From: Acidobacteriota bacterium
GTDB taxonomy: Bacteria; Acidobacteriota; Terriglobia; Terriglobales; SCQP01
NCBI GenBank assembly: GCA_027315185.1
Contig: DAHUYO010000005.1
Span: 26,552-90,551, forward strand
Reading direction: 5' to 3'
DNA: 64,000 nt
In this document: positions 7,305 through 15,939 of the stretch, in pieces
Position numbering within the stretch: the first letter of the stretch is position 1
Layout: every line of letters begins with the position of its first letter
Translations under genes and position numbers: made by a program
The notes under the pieces: model-generated
Database searches by the model: none
What the model was told of the DNA's origin: nothing
The model's input: the letters and a program-made list of their open reading frames with translations, nothing else

Positions 7305-9935
7305 CTAGGCGTGCAATTCCCCGGCGCCGCCTCCGCCGCGGTCGGGCAGGGCCGGGCCCAGCCGCGCCTCAAACCAGTCTTGAAGCTGGCGGGTAATCTC
7401 CGCCGGATCTTGGCCGGAGATGCGAATGGGCTCGCCAAAGGTGATCCTTGCCCGGCCGCGGCGCACGCGCTTGGCGCCGGCGGGTAAAATTGCAAACACG
7501 CCTTCGACCGTCACCGGCACCACCGGCAACGCCAGGGAGCGGGCGAAGACGCCGATACCCGGGCGGAAATCGTGCAGCCTGCCGTCGAGCGTGCGAGCGC
7601 CTTCGGGGAAGATCAGGGGGCAATACCCGCGGTCGGCCAGTTCCCCGGCATGGCGGAGCGCGGGCTCAATGCCGGTGGTGGCGGAGAGCACAAAGATGTT
7701 GAAGAACATCTCCAGCAGCCGGTAGCGGCGCTGCGCGCGGCGCCGCGCGGACGCCGATGCTCCCGGCAGGAACTTGGCGCGAAAGGCGTCCAACGCCATT
7801 GCGGGCGCCACCCATGGGCGCCAGCGCAGCGGCAGAGCGCGGAGTATGACCGGAACGTCCAGCATGCTTTGGTGGTTGGCGATGAACAGCACGGGGCGGC
7901 GCAGGGAGCGCAGGTGCTCCCGTCCGCGCACCTCGACGCGCGCCACGCTGCGCAGCGGCGGATAAACCAACAGCCAGCGCAGCGGCTCCCGGCACCAGCG
8001 CACCAGCGGAGAGAGCGGCCAGCGGGAATAGCGGAACGGACGCCGGGCGGGCGGCATGGCCGGCGGCGCCTTTCCGGCGGCGGGCAGCGTCGTGGCGGGC
8101 GGCGCCTCGGCAGCGGCGATCAATGCTCCCAACCTTCCCACCGTCTCCGCCCGCGCCAGCTCGGTTTCCTCGAGCTCGATGCTGCGCGACGCCAGCCACG
8201 CCAGCAACTCCACGCGGTCAAGCGAACCTAGACCGAGATCTTCCGCTAAGCGCGCCTCCGGTAGCAGGCGTTCGCGGCCGACGCCCAACAAGCGGGCCAG
8301 ATACTCCCGCCAATCCTCCGCCGCCGCCCCCGCCGTGGCGGATTGGCCGTTGACCCAGGCCGCCACCGCCGCGCGGCGCAGCTTGTGCGTGGAGGCGGTG
8401 CGGGGCAGCGCCGCTTCCGGCCAACGGGAAAACGCCGCGATCCGCTGGTGCGCCTCTAACCGGCCATTCGCCGCCGCCACCGCCACCGCGAGTTGCTCGT
8501 CTTCCAAACCCGGCGCCACCAGGACCGCGTGTACGCGGGCGCGGCCGGCCCGCTCTTCCGCCACCACCGCGCTTTCCGCGATTCCGGGCTGGGCGTCCAG
8601 CGCCGCTTCCACATCTTGCGGATAGACGTTCATCCCTTCGGCGGTGACGACGACTTCTTTTTTCCGCCCGAGATAAATCAGGTTGCCTTCCGCGTCCATC
8701 CGGCCGAGATCGCCGGTGCGCAGCCAACCCGCGGCAAAGGCGTCCGCGGTGGCGGCAGCGTTCTGGTAATAGCCGGGCGAGACGTTGGGCCCGCGCACCA
8801 AGATCTCGCCGTCGTCGGCGATGCGGATCTCCATGCCCGCCAGCTTGCGGCCCACCGCACCGCGGCGAATTTTGAAGGGATGGGTGATGGCCACGGCAGG
8901 CGCGGTTTCGGTGAGCCCGTAACCCTGCACCACGGCGTAACCAAGCGCTTGCCACAGGGCTTCCTGCTCGCTGGGCAAGGCCGCGCCGCCCACCACCAGC
9001 GCCCACATCTTCCAGCCCAGCTTGCGGTGCAGGCGGCGCCAATGCCACCAGCGCCAGGCCACGCCATGCCCTTGCGCCGCGCCGATTACCGCCGGCGCGT
9101 CCCCGGCGCCCGCCGCCTGCCGCGCCCACTGGGAAAAGAGCTCGACCTCCCGCGGCACGGCCACGACCACGGAGGCGCGGGTTTGTTTCACCGCGGCCGC
9201 CACCGCTTCCCCGCCCTGCGCCTCCAAATAGACCACCGTGCTGGCCAGCAGCGGAGGAATCAACAGACCCATCACCTGGCCGAACAAATGGCTGAGGGGA
9301 ATCAAGTGCACGAAGCGCAAGGGCAGCAGGGGCCGGGCCCAACTTTGGTATTTGCCTACTTCCTGGGCGATGGGCCGCAGATTGGCCAGCACATTGCCGT
9401 GCGTAATCATCACGCCCTTGGGTTCGGCGGTGGCGCCGGAGGTATAGACGATTTCCAGCAGGTCGCCTTCCCGCACGGGTGCGGGCGCGGCGGGCGCGGC
9501 GGGCGGCAACGGCTCCAAATCCTCGAAGCGCAGGGCCAGCGCCCAATCGGCGGGGCCAAACGCCGCCATGCGCTCGGCCGAGGCGAGTAAGACCCGCGCG
9601 CCCGTCTGTTGCTGAATGGTCCGCGCGTAGCGGGGAGAAAACGCCGCATCCAGCGGCACCGCCACCATGCCGGCCAGGACCGTGGCGTAGAACGCGATGG
9701 CCCAGGCCGCGCCGGACGGCCCCCAGATCAGAACCTTTTCGCCGCGTTCGGCGCCGGCTTGCAGCCGCGTCTGGAGGGCGAAGGCTTTGCCCAGGATCTC
9801 CGCGTAGGTATAAGCGCGCGTGCGGTACAACCGCCGGTCAATGACCGCCGCGCGCTCGCCCAGCGCCGCCATGCCGGCGATGAAACCGGGCAAACTCGCC
9901 AGCCGGTCCGGGTTTGCCAGGTTCGCGCCCGCCAC
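7305..9935 (-). CDS. AMP-binding acyl synthetase / acyl carrier / PlsC acyltransferase fusion
   Basis: An 876-aa three-domain protein. Residues ~1-530 are an adenylate-forming acyl synthetase (YTSGATAEPKGVMITHGN near 164, YGLTETAP, and the hinge YLGRKKEVVVTAEGMNVYP). Residues ~545-610 are an acyl-carrier domain with the phosphopantetheine serine in GLGSLDRVEL (Ser571). Residues ~660-860 are a lysophospholipid acyltransferase with NHQSMLD (H688-D693 block) and FPEGAR near 776. The protein could activate a free fatty acid, load its own carrier domain and transfer the acyl group to a lysophospholipid. This is like E. coli Aas, but with the domain order reversed and an in-built carrier. The start is a GTG with a TACGAT box 11 nt upstream. 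The membrane association is inferred. Confidence 0.9.
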   Translation of the reverse strand: MAGANLANPDRLASLPGFIAGMAALGERAAVIDRRLYRTRAYTYAEILGKAFALQTRLQAGAERGEKVLIWGPSGAAWAIAFYATVLAGMVAVPLDAAFSPRYARTIQQQTGARVLLASAERMAAFGPADWALALRFEDLEPLPPAAPAAPAPVREGDLLEIVYTSGATAEPKGVMITHGNVLANLRPIAQEVGKYQSWARPLLPLRFVHLIPLSHLFGQVMGLLIPPLLASTVVYLEAQGGEAVAAAVKQTRASVVVAVPREVELFSQWARQAAGAGDAPAVIGAAQGHGVAWRWWHWRRLHRKLGWKMWALVVGGAALPSEQEALWQALGYAVVQGYGLTETAPAVAITHPFKIRRGAVGRKLAGMEIRIADDGEILVRGPNVSPGYYQNAAATADAFAAGWLRTGDLGRMDAEGNLIYLGRKKEVVVTAEGMNVYPQDVEAALDAQPGIAESAVVAEERAGRARVHAVLVAPGLEDEQLAVAVAAANGRLEAHQRIAAFSRWPEAALPRTASTHKLRRAAVAAWVNGQSATAGAAAEDWREYLARLLGVGRERLLPEARLAEDLGLGSLDRVELLAWLASRSIELEETELARAETVGRLGALIAAAEAPPATTLPAAGKAPPAMPPARRPFRYSRWPLSPLVRWCREPLRWLLVYPPLRSVARVEVRGREHLRSLRRPVLFIANHQSMLDVPVILRALPLRWRPWVAPAMALDAFRAKFLPGASASARRRAQRRYRLLEMFFNIFVLSATTGIEPALRHAGELADRGYCPLIFPEGARTLDGRLHDFRPGIGVFARSLALPVVPVTVEGVFAILPAGAKRVRRGRARITFGEPIRISGQDPAEITRQLQDWFEARLGPALPDRGGGGAGELHA

Positions 9936-9946
9936 CCTCCGACTGT

Positions 9947-9952
9947 ATCGTA
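9947..9952 (-). promoter_or_regulatory. -10 box TACGAT before GTG start
   Basis: Eleven nt before the GTG at 9935. The GGAGG between them touches the start codon and is too close to act as an SD. Confidence 0.35.
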
Positions 9953-10014
9953 TTGAAAGGCGCGAGCCCGCGTAGCGGGGCGGTAGCGAGCGCGAACGGC
10001 GACGGCGCCAATGC

Positions 10015-10020
10015 TAGCCT
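10015..10020 (+). promoter_or_regulatory. -10 box TAGCCT, leaderless start of doxX-like gene
   Basis: Ends 7 nt before the ATG at 10028. A weaker match to the consensus, but at the same spacing as the other cases. Confidence 0.35.
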
Positions 10021-10027
10021 AAAGCGG

Positions 10028-10450
10028 ATGAAGAACCTGTTCCCGAGATTGGAATTTTTAGCTCTTTTGCTGCTGCGGGCGGCGGTGGGGTTGGTCTTCC
10101 TCTGGCACGGGAGCATGAAGCTGGACGACCTCGCCGCCTGGCAGCGCAACTTCGTGCACATGGGGTTTCCGGGTTATTTCGCCATCGTGGCCGGGGTGCT
10201 GGAAACCGTGGGCGGCGCGCTGCTGATTCTAGGATTATTCGCCCGCATTGCCGGCTTATTGCTGGCGGGCGAGATGCTGATCGCGCTGATTCGCGTGCAT
10301 TGGCCCGCGGCGCCGCTGACGCGGGTGGGCGCCTACGAGTTGCCGCTGCTGCTGGCGGCGGGCAGTTTCGCCGTCTTCGTCCTCGGTGCGGGACCGGCGG
10401 CCGTGGACCGGCTGCGCGGCCGCGGCAAGAGCCTGCGCGCCGGCGCTTAG
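10028..10450 (+). CDS. DoxX family membrane protein
   Basis: A 140-aa protein with four hydrophobic segments in the DoxX arrangement. It includes the family signature LLLRAAVGLVFLWHGSMKL in helix 1 and GFPGYFAIVAGVLETVGGALLILGLF in helix 2. DoxX-type proteins are small membrane proteins linked to thiol/redox stress or to quinol chemistry; the exact role here is unknown. The start MKNLFPRL is preferred over the track start because a -10-like box ends 7 nt before it. Divergent from the acyl synthetase fusion. Confidence 0.85.
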   Translation: MKNLFPRLEFLALLLLRAAVGLVFLWHGSMKLDDLAAWQRNFVHMGFPGYFAIVAGVLETVGGALLILGLFARIAGLLLAGEMLIALIRVHWPAAPLTRVGAYELPLLLAAGSFAVFVLGAGPAAVDRLRGRGKSLRAGA

Positions 10451-10456
10451 GCTGCC

Positions 10457-10490
10457 TTGACCGCGAACCGGTCTGCCCTGACAATATAGG
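10457..10490 (+). promoter_or_regulatory. Candidate promoter of pdhA
   Basis: TTGACC at 10457-10462 is followed by an ACAATATAGG stretch at 10481-10490. Depending on which hexamer is used the spacer is 18-19 nt. The ATG at 10503 follows after about 15 nt, so the leader is very short. Confidence 0.45.
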
Positions 10491-10502
10491 GTTCACCGAG
10501 CT

Positions 10503-11591
10503 ATGCGATTTTTCTCCCGGCGCGGGCCGGCGCCGCCTTCCGGCGTGTCTTCCGGCTCCGCCTTCCAGCCCCCTGCGGCTTCGTCTGCCATGAGCGTCCA
10601 ACCCCAGCCTCCCATTTCCGGCGCCGCCGGGCTGACCCCGCGGCAATTGACCCACCGATTGCGGCAGATGCTCGCCATCCGGGAGTTCGAGCGGCTGGGC
10701 GAGCAATGCTTTCGCGATGGCTTGATCCGCGGCTATTACCATTCCTACGCCGGTCAGGAGGCGGTGGGCGTGGGCTTTCTCAACGCCCTGGACCTGAGCC
10801 GCGATTACGTGGTGGACCACTATCGCGACCATGGCCACTGCCTGCTGCTGGGTCTGGACCCGGAGCAAATCTTCGCCGAGCTGTTCGGCCGCGCCACGGG
10901 GGTCTCCAAGGGCAAGGGCGGCAGCATGCACATGTACAGCCCGGAGCGGCATTTTCTGGGCGGCGACGGCATCGTCGGCGGCGGATTGTCGGTGGCCTGC
11001 GGCGTCGGCCTGGCGTTGAAGCGCCGGGCCAATGACCCCATCTGTGTCTGCTTCTTCGGCGACGGCGCGCTGGACACGGGCACGTTCCATGAATCCATGA
11101 ATTTGGCCAGCCTGTGGAGCGTGCCGACGCTGTATGTTTGCATCAACAACCTCTACAGCATGGGCACGCGCGTGGAGGATCACTCCTCCCTGTCCCAGTT
11201 GGTGGACCGGGCGCAAGGTTATGGCGTAAAGATCGAGCAGGTGGACGGCCAGGACGTCTTCGCCACCACCGCCGCGGCGGAGCGCATTTACCAATACATG
11301 CGCCAGACCAAGCGGCCCTACTTCGTGGAAGCCCTCACCTACCGCTATCAGGGCCACGGCATCCACGATAAGGCGCTCAATTACCGGACCGAGCAGGAAG
11401 AAGCGCAATGGCACAGCCGGGATCCGATCCAGCTGCTGGCCGCGCACCTGATCACCGAGAAGATTTTGTCCGCCCAGCAGATCGAGGATCTGCGGCAGCA
11501 GATCGTTTCCGAGCTGCAAGCCAAGATCGAGCGCGCCAAGCAGGCGCCGCAGCCCGACGAGGCCGAGCTGACGCAGGACGTGCTGGCCTAG
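10503..11591 (+). CDS. pdhA: Pyruvate dehydrogenase E1 component, alpha subunit
   Basis: A 362-aa thiamine-diphosphate enzyme subunit that with the next gene decarboxylates a 2-oxo acid and reductively acylates lipoyl-E2. The TPP motif runs from GDG (186-188) to NN (215-216). Also visible are RDHGHCL and GKGGSMHMY, the loop conserved in pyruvate and acetoin E1 alpha. Pyruvate as substrate is the default; acetoin or branched-chain keto acids cannot be excluded without E2. The start at 10503 puts a Pro/Ser-rich 29-residue extension before MSVQPQ (10590), and the promoter position favours it. The beta gene begins 17 nt after the stop. No E2 or E3 gene is adjacent. Confidence 0.93.
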   Translation: MRFFSRRGPAPPSGVSSGSAFQPPAASSAMSVQPQPPISGAAGLTPRQLTHRLRQMLAIREFERLGEQCFRDGLIRGYYHSYAGQEAVGVGFLNALDLSRDYVVDHYRDHGHCLLLGLDPEQIFAELFGRATGVSKGKGGSMHMYSPERHFLGGDGIVGGGLSVACGVGLALKRRANDPICVCFFGDGALDTGTFHESMNLASLWSVPTLYVCINNLYSMGTRVEDHSSLSQLVDRAQGYGVKIEQVDGQDVFATTAAAERIYQYMRQTKRPYFVEALTYRYQGHGIHDKALNYRTEQEEAQWHSRDPIQLLAAHLITEKILSAQQIEDLRQQIVSELQAKIERAKQAPQPDEAELTQDVLA

Positions 11592-11608
11592 GGCTGGGGA
11601 CTTCCACG

Positions 11609-12589
11609 ATGAAAAAGCTATCCATGCACGAGGCGCTGAACCAGGCGCTGCGCGAAGAGATGCACCGCGATGAGCGGGTGGTGCTGCTGGGCGAAGAGAT
11701 CGGCAAATACAACGGCGTGCATTACGTGACCCGCGGCCTGTATGCCGAATTCGGTAAGGAGCGGGTGATTGACACGCCGATCTCGGAAGAGAGCTTCACC
11801 GGCGTCGGCGTCGGCCTGGCGATCATGGGCATGCGCCCCGTGGTGGAGATGATGCGCATGGACTTTTCCTTGCGCGCCATGGACCAGATTTACAACCACA
11901 TGGCCAAGATTCGGTACATGTCCGGCGGGCGGCTGAGCGTGCCGATGGTGCTGCGCGGGCCGGAGGGACCCGGCCCCAACCCGGGCCTGACCGCCCAGCA
12001 CGGGCAGCAGCTGACGGTTCTGTTCGCGCACTGCCCAGGCCTGCGGGTGGTGAGCCCTTCCAACCAATACGACGCCAAGGGCATGCTGAAGGCGGCGATC
12101 CGGTCCGACGATCCGGTGGTCTTTTTGGAGCCCGGACCGCTCAACAACAAGCAAGGCGACGTCGGCGAGGACGATTACCTGGTGTCGCTGGATCACGGCG
12201 AGGTCAAGCACGAGGGCAGCGACGTGACGCTAATCGGCTACGGGGCCAGCGTGGCGCTTTGCCTGCAAGCGGCGCGGGACCTGGAGCATGACGGGGTTTC
12301 GGCGGAGGTAGTGGATATTCGCTGTCTTCGGCCGCTGGACATGGGCCCGGCATTAGCCTCCGTGGCCAAGACCAACCGCGCGGTGGTCGCCGAATACGCC
12401 TGGCAGAGCTACGGTCCGGGCGCCGAGATCGTAGCCCGGTTGATGGCGGAAGCATTCTGGAACCTGGACGCCCCGGTGACGCGCGTGAGCGGGCAGGAAG
12501 TGCCGCTGCCGTATGCCGCCAACCTGGAGGAGTTGAGCAAGCCCCAGGTCGCCGACATCGTCGCCCAAGCCAAAGCCACGCTGCGCTAG
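11609..12589 (+). CDS. pdhB: Pyruvate dehydrogenase E1 component, beta subunit
   Basis: The 326-aa partner of the preceding gene, completing the alpha2beta2 E1. Recognisable blocks are VVLLGEEIGKYNGVHYVT, ERVIDTPISEESFTGVGVGLA and the FLEPGPLNN region, with the transketolase C-terminal domain (SDVTLIGYGASV onward). The start MKKLSMHEAL at 11609 is clear from family alignment; a GGGGA stretch lies about 8 nt upstream. The track ORF from 11408 is an upstream in-frame shadow. A GC hairpin without a T-run follows the stop. Confidence 0.95.
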   Translation: MKKLSMHEALNQALREEMHRDERVVLLGEEIGKYNGVHYVTRGLYAEFGKERVIDTPISEESFTGVGVGLAIMGMRPVVEMMRMDFSLRAMDQIYNHMAKIRYMSGGRLSVPMVLRGPEGPGPNPGLTAQHGQQLTVLFAHCPGLRVVSPSNQYDAKGMLKAAIRSDDPVVFLEPGPLNNKQGDVGEDDYLVSLDHGEVKHEGSDVTLIGYGASVALCLQAARDLEHDGVSAEVVDIRCLRPLDMGPALASVAKTNRAVVAEYAWQSYGPGAEIVARLMAEAFWNLDAPVTRVSGQEVPLPYAANLEELSKPQVADIVAQAKATLR

Positions 12590-12991
12590 CGCCAGCGGGG
12601 GCGGGCTGAAGAACCCGCCCCACTGAACCGCTGCCCTGCATAGGAGCGCCCTGCGTAGAAGCATGGATGCGGAGTTGCCGGACGGGGTTGGCCGGAAGGG
12701 GTGGGTGCGGCGCAAGGGGAGGAAACGGCCTGGGCAGGCGCTCCGGAAGAGTGTGCCATTTTGGCGGCGTTTCTGGCGCAAGTGCTTTGTTTTCAGCGCC
12801 GAAAATGTCACTCGCGCATTCTGAGTTCGCCCGCGATTTCCCCGCCGTGTCCGCGGCTGCGTCGCCGGCATTGCATCGCACGCTTGCTAGGCGCGGGTCC
12901 CCGCCCCGCATTTCCTAGAGGCGGGGCCGAGCCCCGCGTATCAGACGGCGGGCCTGGGCCGGTTTGCGGGGCACTGCTACAATGCGGAGCG
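12590..12991. other. 400-nt intergenic region after pdhB
   Basis: A perfect 8-bp hairpin lies at 12598-12621, directly behind pdhB, and may end transcription although no T-run follows. The middle has a modestly less GC-rich stretch (about 12755-12835). A GC-rich inverted repeat sits at about 12915-12935. I see no convincing coding frame. Confidence 0.5.
12978..12983 (+). promoter_or_regulatory. -10 box TACAAT, leaderless start
   Basis: Ends 8 nt before the ATG at 12992. No -35 match stands out. Confidence 0.45.
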
Positions 12992-14890
12992 ATGAAACGA
13001 ACGTTCGTCGTTTTGGCCGCGGCATTGGCGCTCTGCGCCGCCGCCGCCGCTACCGGCCTGCCCCAGCCCGCTGCCTACCCGGCTATTTTCCGCAAGGTGA
13101 CGGCGATGATCCCGATGCGGGATGGGGTGCGCCTGCACACGGAGATTTACATTCCCCGCCGCGCGGGCGGCCCGTGGCCGATCCTGCTGACGCGCACGCC
13201 CTACGGGTTGCACGATGACGCCCAAGGATTTACCCCGCTGCTGAACCTGTATCGGGCGATGATGCCCGACGGTTACATTTTTGTGTTTCAGGACATTCGC
13301 GGGCGCTATCGCTCGCAGGGCAAGTTCATCATGAACCGGCCGCCGCGGCCCTGTTTCCGGGCGCATCGCTGCACGGCGGCGGATATGGTTCCCGGACAAG
13401 TGGATGAGGCCACCGACACCTACGACACCATCGCCTGGCTGCTGCGCCACGTGAGCGACAACAACGGCCGGGTGGGCATGGCGGGCATCTCCTACGGCGG
13501 CTGGCTGACGACGATGGCGATGCTGGATCCGCATCCGGCGCTGAAGGCGGTGAGCGAGCAAGCCTCGCCGGAGGATCAGTTTCTGGGCGACGATTTCCAT
13601 CACAACGGCGCCTTCCGGCTCAGCTACGGCTTCGAATACGCGGCCATGATGGAGACGGGAAAAACCAACTTCCACTTCCATTTCAACCGCTACGACACCT
13701 ACGAATGGTATCTGCGCCTGGGCCCGCTGGCCAATGTCAACCGGAAGATATTCCACGGCCGGCTGCCGACCTGGAACCACTTCGTCAACCATCCGAACTA
13801 CGACACGTTCTGGAAGAAGATGGCGTTCGCGCCCTACCTGACGCGGGTGACGGTGCCGATGCTGAACGTGGCGGGATGGTATGACCAGGAGGATTTCTAC
13901 GGGCCGCAAACGATTTACAAATTGCTGGAGCGGCACGACCAGCACGGGCGCAACTATTTTGTCGCCGGGCCGTGGAATCACGGCGGCTGGTCGCACGGAA
14001 CGGGCAATCATCTCGGGCCGGTGCGGTTCGGCAGCGCCACCAGCGTCTATTTCCGCAAGAACGTGCAGGCGCGGTGGTTCCGGTACTGGCTGCACCAAAC
14101 AGGGCGGCTGAACGAACCCAAGGCGCTCGTGTTTCAGACCGGCAGCAACGTCTGGCAGCGCTATGCGGCGTGGCCGCCGCGGCGGGCGCGGGCGCGGCGG
14201 CTGTATTTCCGCCCCGGACTGCGGCTCGGGTTCCAGCCGGCGGCGCGGCGCGGCTCCAACGCCTACATCTCCGAGCCCAACAATCCCGTTCCCTACCGGC
14301 CCCGGCCGGTGCGGCCTACCTATCCGGGGCCGGAATGGCCGGTGTGGCTGGTGCAGGACCAGCGTTTCGTCAATCACCGGCCGGACGTGCTGAGCTATGA
14401 AAGCGCGACGCTGCACCACACGGTGGCAGTCGCGGGGGACATTGTCGCCCATTTGTTCGCCGCGACCACCGGCAGCGACAGCGACTGGATCGTCAAGCTG
14501 ATTGACGTTTATCCGCAGAACTACCGGCCGCAGCCGAAGATGAGCGGCTATGAGCTGATCATCGCCGACGAGGTTTTCCGCGGGCGCTTCCGGCACAGCT
14601 ACAGCCACCCGCGGCCGATCACGCCGGGCAAGGTGACGCGGTACGTGATTGACCTGCACACCAACGATCATGCCTTTCTGCCGGGGCATCGCATCATGGT
14701 GCAGGTGCAGAGCACGTGGTTTCCGCTGATTGACCGCAACCCGCAGACCTACGTGCCCAACATCTTTTTGGCGCGGCGGCAAGATTTTCGCACCGCGTGG
14801 CAGCGCATCTACTACGGGCCGGGGGAGGCGTCGTATATCTCCCTTCCGGTGGTGCCGAGCTCCGGCCCGCGACAAAACCCGGGGCGCTAA
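12992..14890 (+). CDS. CocE/NonD-type serine hydrolase (X-Pro dipeptidyl-peptidase fold), secreted
   Basis: The 632-aa product starts with a signal peptide (RTFVVLAAALALCAAAAATG). It has the alpha/beta-hydrolase core of the S15/CocE family: the nucleophile Ser167 in GISYGGWL, the oxyanion region RTPYG, and the catalytic His in GPWNHGGWSHG. A C-terminal jelly-roll follows (GDIVAHLFAATTGSDSDWIVKLIDVYP). Family members cleave esters, amides or X-Pro dipeptides; the substrate cannot be read from sequence. The start follows a TACAAT box by 8 nt. The long antisense ORF 12977-15184 is a GC shadow. Confidence 0.93.
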   Translation: MKRTFVVLAAALALCAAAAATGLPQPAAYPAIFRKVTAMIPMRDGVRLHTEIYIPRRAGGPWPILLTRTPYGLHDDAQGFTPLLNLYRAMMPDGYIFVFQDIRGRYRSQGKFIMNRPPRPCFRAHRCTAADMVPGQVDEATDTYDTIAWLLRHVSDNNGRVGMAGISYGGWLTTMAMLDPHPALKAVSEQASPEDQFLGDDFHHNGAFRLSYGFEYAAMMETGKTNFHFHFNRYDTYEWYLRLGPLANVNRKIFHGRLPTWNHFVNHPNYDTFWKKMAFAPYLTRVTVPMLNVAGWYDQEDFYGPQTIYKLLERHDQHGRNYFVAGPWNHGGWSHGTGNHLGPVRFGSATSVYFRKNVQARWFRYWLHQTGRLNEPKALVFQTGSNVWQRYAAWPPRRARARRLYFRPGLRLGFQPAARRGSNAYISEPNNPVPYRPRPVRPTYPGPEWPVWLVQDQRFVNHRPDVLSYESATLHHTVAVAGDIVAHLFAATTGSDSDWIVKLIDVYPQNYRPQPKMSGYELIIADEVFRGRFRHSYSHPRPITPGKVTRYVIDLHTNDHAFLPGHRIMVQVQSTWFPLIDRNPQTYVPNIFLARRQDFRTAWQRIYYGPGEASYISLPVVPSSGPRQNPGR

Positions 14891-14918
14891 TCCCGCGTTC
14901 GATTCGCCGCGCGGCGCG

Positions 14919-14924
14919 TATATA
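14919..14924 (+). promoter_or_regulatory. -10 box TATATA before second ECF sigma gene
   Basis: Ends 5 nt before the ATG at 14930. A GAGG lies directly before the ATG, too close for normal SD use. Confidence 0.45.
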
Positions 14925-14929
14925 GAGGT

Positions 14930-15523
14930 ATGGAAGCGTCCGCCGAGATGATTCCGCCCGTCCGCGGCGTGCCGGTCCCGGCGGGCGCCGCCCGCGCGGC
15001 GGCGCCCGGCCCCGCGGTTCCGGGAGACGAGCAGGGCTTTGCGGCGGTGGTGCGAAGGCATCAGGGGATGGTGCATGCCATCGCATGGCATTTTCTGCAC
15101 GACTACGCAGCGGCGGAGGATTTGGCGCAAGACGTGTTTTTGAGCTTGTACGCCCACCGGGACGAGATCGCGTCGCCGCAGCACCTGGTGAATTGGCTAC
15201 GGCAGGTCGCCAGCCGGAAGTGTCTGGACCGCCGGAGGCGGCGAACGCTGGAACCGCTTCCCGTGGAACTCGCCGCGCCCGATAGCGCCGGTCCGGCGGG
15301 CATTGGCGACCCATGGCAAAAAGCGCGGTTGCGGTGGCTGCTGGCGCAAGTGCCGGCGCAGCCGCGGATGGTGCTATTGCTGCGCTACCAGCAGGAACTG
15401 GGCATCGAGGAAATCGCCGCGGCATTGGCCATGCCGGCAGCAACGGTACGGAGCCATTTGCGCCGGAGCTTGGCGCGTTTGCGGCGGCATTGGCGGAAAG
15501 CCGCCCAAGGAGAACGCTCATGA
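14930..15523 (+). CDS. ECF-type RNA polymerase sigma factor
   Basis: 197 aa. Region 2 is about residues 35-105 (VHAIAWHFLHDYAAAEDLAQDVFLSLY; LVNWLRQVASRKCLDRRRR). Region 4 is about 140-190 (YQQELGIEEIAAALAMPAATVRSHLRRSLARLR). The first ~30 residues are a Pro/Ala/Gly extension. The stop overlaps the start of the next gene (ATGA). A probable -10 box sits 5 nt before the start. This is the first gene of a three-gene operon. Confidence 0.92.
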   Translation: MEASAEMIPPVRGVPVPAGAARAAAPGPAVPGDEQGFAAVVRRHQGMVHAIAWHFLHDYAAAEDLAQDVFLSLYAHRDEIASPQHLVNWLRQVASRKCLDRRRRRTLEPLPVELAAPDSAGPAGIGDPWQKARLRWLLAQVPAQPRMVLLLRYQQELGIEEIAAALAMPAATVRSHLRRSLARLRRHWRKAAQGERS

Positions 15524-15939
15524 CCCCGTCGGATCCGAAACTGGAAGCCGCGATCCGCGCGGCGCTGGACGCCGGAACGACGCCGGATTTGCCGGAGGAT
15601 TTCGCCCAGCGCACGGCGGCGCGGGCCGTGCGCGCGGCGGCGGCGCCGCCACGGCAGCCGCGGCGAGCCGGTTGGCGCTGGTGGCTGGCGCCGGCGGCGG
15701 CGGCGATTTTGCTGGCCGGCGTGGGACTGCGGCGGTTCGAACACCGCTGCGGCGCCGAACCCGCCGTCCGTTACATGGAACGCGGCGCGAGCCCGCGGAT
15801 CCCGGCGCGGCAGGCGCGGGTGCGCGAGTTGCATTATGCCGTGGCCGTAACGCAGCGCGAAATCGCGGAGATCACCGGCACGGCCGTGCGCCATGCCATG
15901 CAGGCCATTCCCCATTCCACTGGAAGGAACCAACTATGA
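15520..15939 (+). CDS. Single-pass membrane protein, candidate anti-sigma factor
   Basis: 139 aa with an N-terminal helical, acidic part (MTPSDPKLEAAIRAALDAG), one membrane segment (WWLAPAAAAILLAGVGL, about residues 52-68) and a C-terminal exposed part. There is no zinc motif. Translational coupling to the ECF gene (ATGA) and topology make it the likely anti-sigma factor of that sigma; this is inference. It is also coupled to the next gene by an ATGA overlap. Confidence 0.75.
   Translation: MTPSDPKLEAAIRAALDAGTTPDLPEDFAQRTAARAVRAAAAPPRQPRRAGWRWWLAPAAAAILLAGVGLRRFEHRCGAEPAVRYMERGASPRIPARQARVRELHYAVAVTQREIAEITGTAVRHAMQAIPHSTGRNQL

Noticed and set aside
12977-15184. 735-aa ORF antisense to the CocE-like hydrolase
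   Set aside because: A GC-driven shadow. The sense frame has a signal peptide, catalytic motifs and a promoter; the antisense product is a His/Arg/Val-rich non-protein.
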